Below are positions 20,315-20,475 of a DNA stretch of 20,475 nucleotides, piece after piece. A program made the translations under genes and the position numbers. The stretch covers positions 1 to 20,475 of IMG/VR virus record IMGVR_UViG_3300033153_005478, one strand, 5' to 3'. The notes beneath the pieces are model-generated. The model did no database searches. It was given only the letters and a program-made list of their open reading frames with translations, and was not told where the DNA came from. This DNA is from a virus. Numbering within the stretch: the first letter of the stretch is position 1; each line of letters starts with the position of its first letter.

Positions 20315-20475
20315 ATGCAAATCATTATTGACGCTCGACCGTTTCGGAAGGCGCAACTTTGCGTCCCGAAGTGGGACCCACGCCAAGTTCTCAAGGGGGT
20401 CCACTTAACACCAGGCGGCGAGATTATGGCGACTGACGGAAAGGTTCTTTACCTCAACAGGGACAAAGGCCGCGC
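20315..20475 (+). CDS. DNA sliding clamp-like protein (partial, 5' end)
   Basis: The first 53 codons are in the window: the start MQIIIDARPFRKAQLCVPKW, then VLKGVHLTPGGEIMATDGKV and LYLNRDKGR. The VLKGVHL...GG.iMATDGKVL pattern resembles a conserved segment of bacterial beta clamps ('vL.Gv.l......l.ATDghrLa') and of phage clamp-like proteins. It would load polymerase onto DNA or alter the host clamp. GGGAG lies 8 nt before the ATG. The gene continues past the right edge, so length, remaining domains and function cannot be checked. It suggests that replication genes follow the small early genes. Confidence 0.65.
   Translation, partial: MQIIIDARPFRKAQLCVPKWDPRQVLKGVHLTPGGEIMATDGKVLYLNRDKGR

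Overview
This window is part of a tailed double-stranded DNA bacteriophage or prophage. A complete head and connector module plus the start of the tail module lies on the minus strand: small terminase, large terminase, portal, prohead protease/scaffold, decoration protein, major capsid protein, connectors, tail terminator, tail tube and tail-assembly chaperone. No sheath gene lies between the tail terminator and tail tube, so a long non-contractile (siphovirus) tail is likely. The genes are tightly packed, often with ATGA or TAATG overlaps, and many have AGGAG-type ribosome binding sites, so the host is a bacterium. The sequence does not show which one.

Layout, following minus-strand transcription from right to left: 16640-14689 packaging; 14692-10791 portal, protease with nested scaffold, decoration and major capsid; 10777-10744 a probable attenuating terminator; 10733-3729 a block of ten overlapping genes with no structural role; 3727-961 head-tail adaptor, a small membrane protein, minor head protein, head closure, neck and tail terminator; 945-9 tail tube and tail-assembly chaperone. 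The chaperone gene ends with a near-ideal -1 frameshift site (A_AAA_AAG, 5-nt spacer, 8-bp hairpin), and its shifted frame runs open off the left edge.

The most striking part is the 7-kb ten-gene block between the major capsid gene and the connector genes. It encodes a fusion of a DUF115/Maf-like domain with a nucleotide-sugar transferase domain, four further glycosyltransferase-like proteins, a LicD-family phosphotransferase next to a cytidylyltransferase, a sulfotransferase-like protein and two SAM methyltransferases. Together they look like a pathway that assembles a glycan and tailors it with a phospho-substituent, sulfate and methyl groups. Its place behind the capsid gene suggests virion glycosylation. 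Modification of the host surface is the main alternative.

The 1.3 kb between the late genes and the rightward genes (16641-17929) has no convincing gene. It holds candidate promoters, an AT-rich stretch, duplicated G-rich blocks, three palindromes spaced exactly 43 bp apart and about six degenerate 19-bp tandem repeats. It looks like a control region or a replication origin. To its right, plus-strand early genes encode very small proteins, several only 39-57 residues long, ending in the start of a beta-clamp-like protein at the right edge. A run of 13 G residues at 19977-19989 is either a contingency tract or an assembly artefact.
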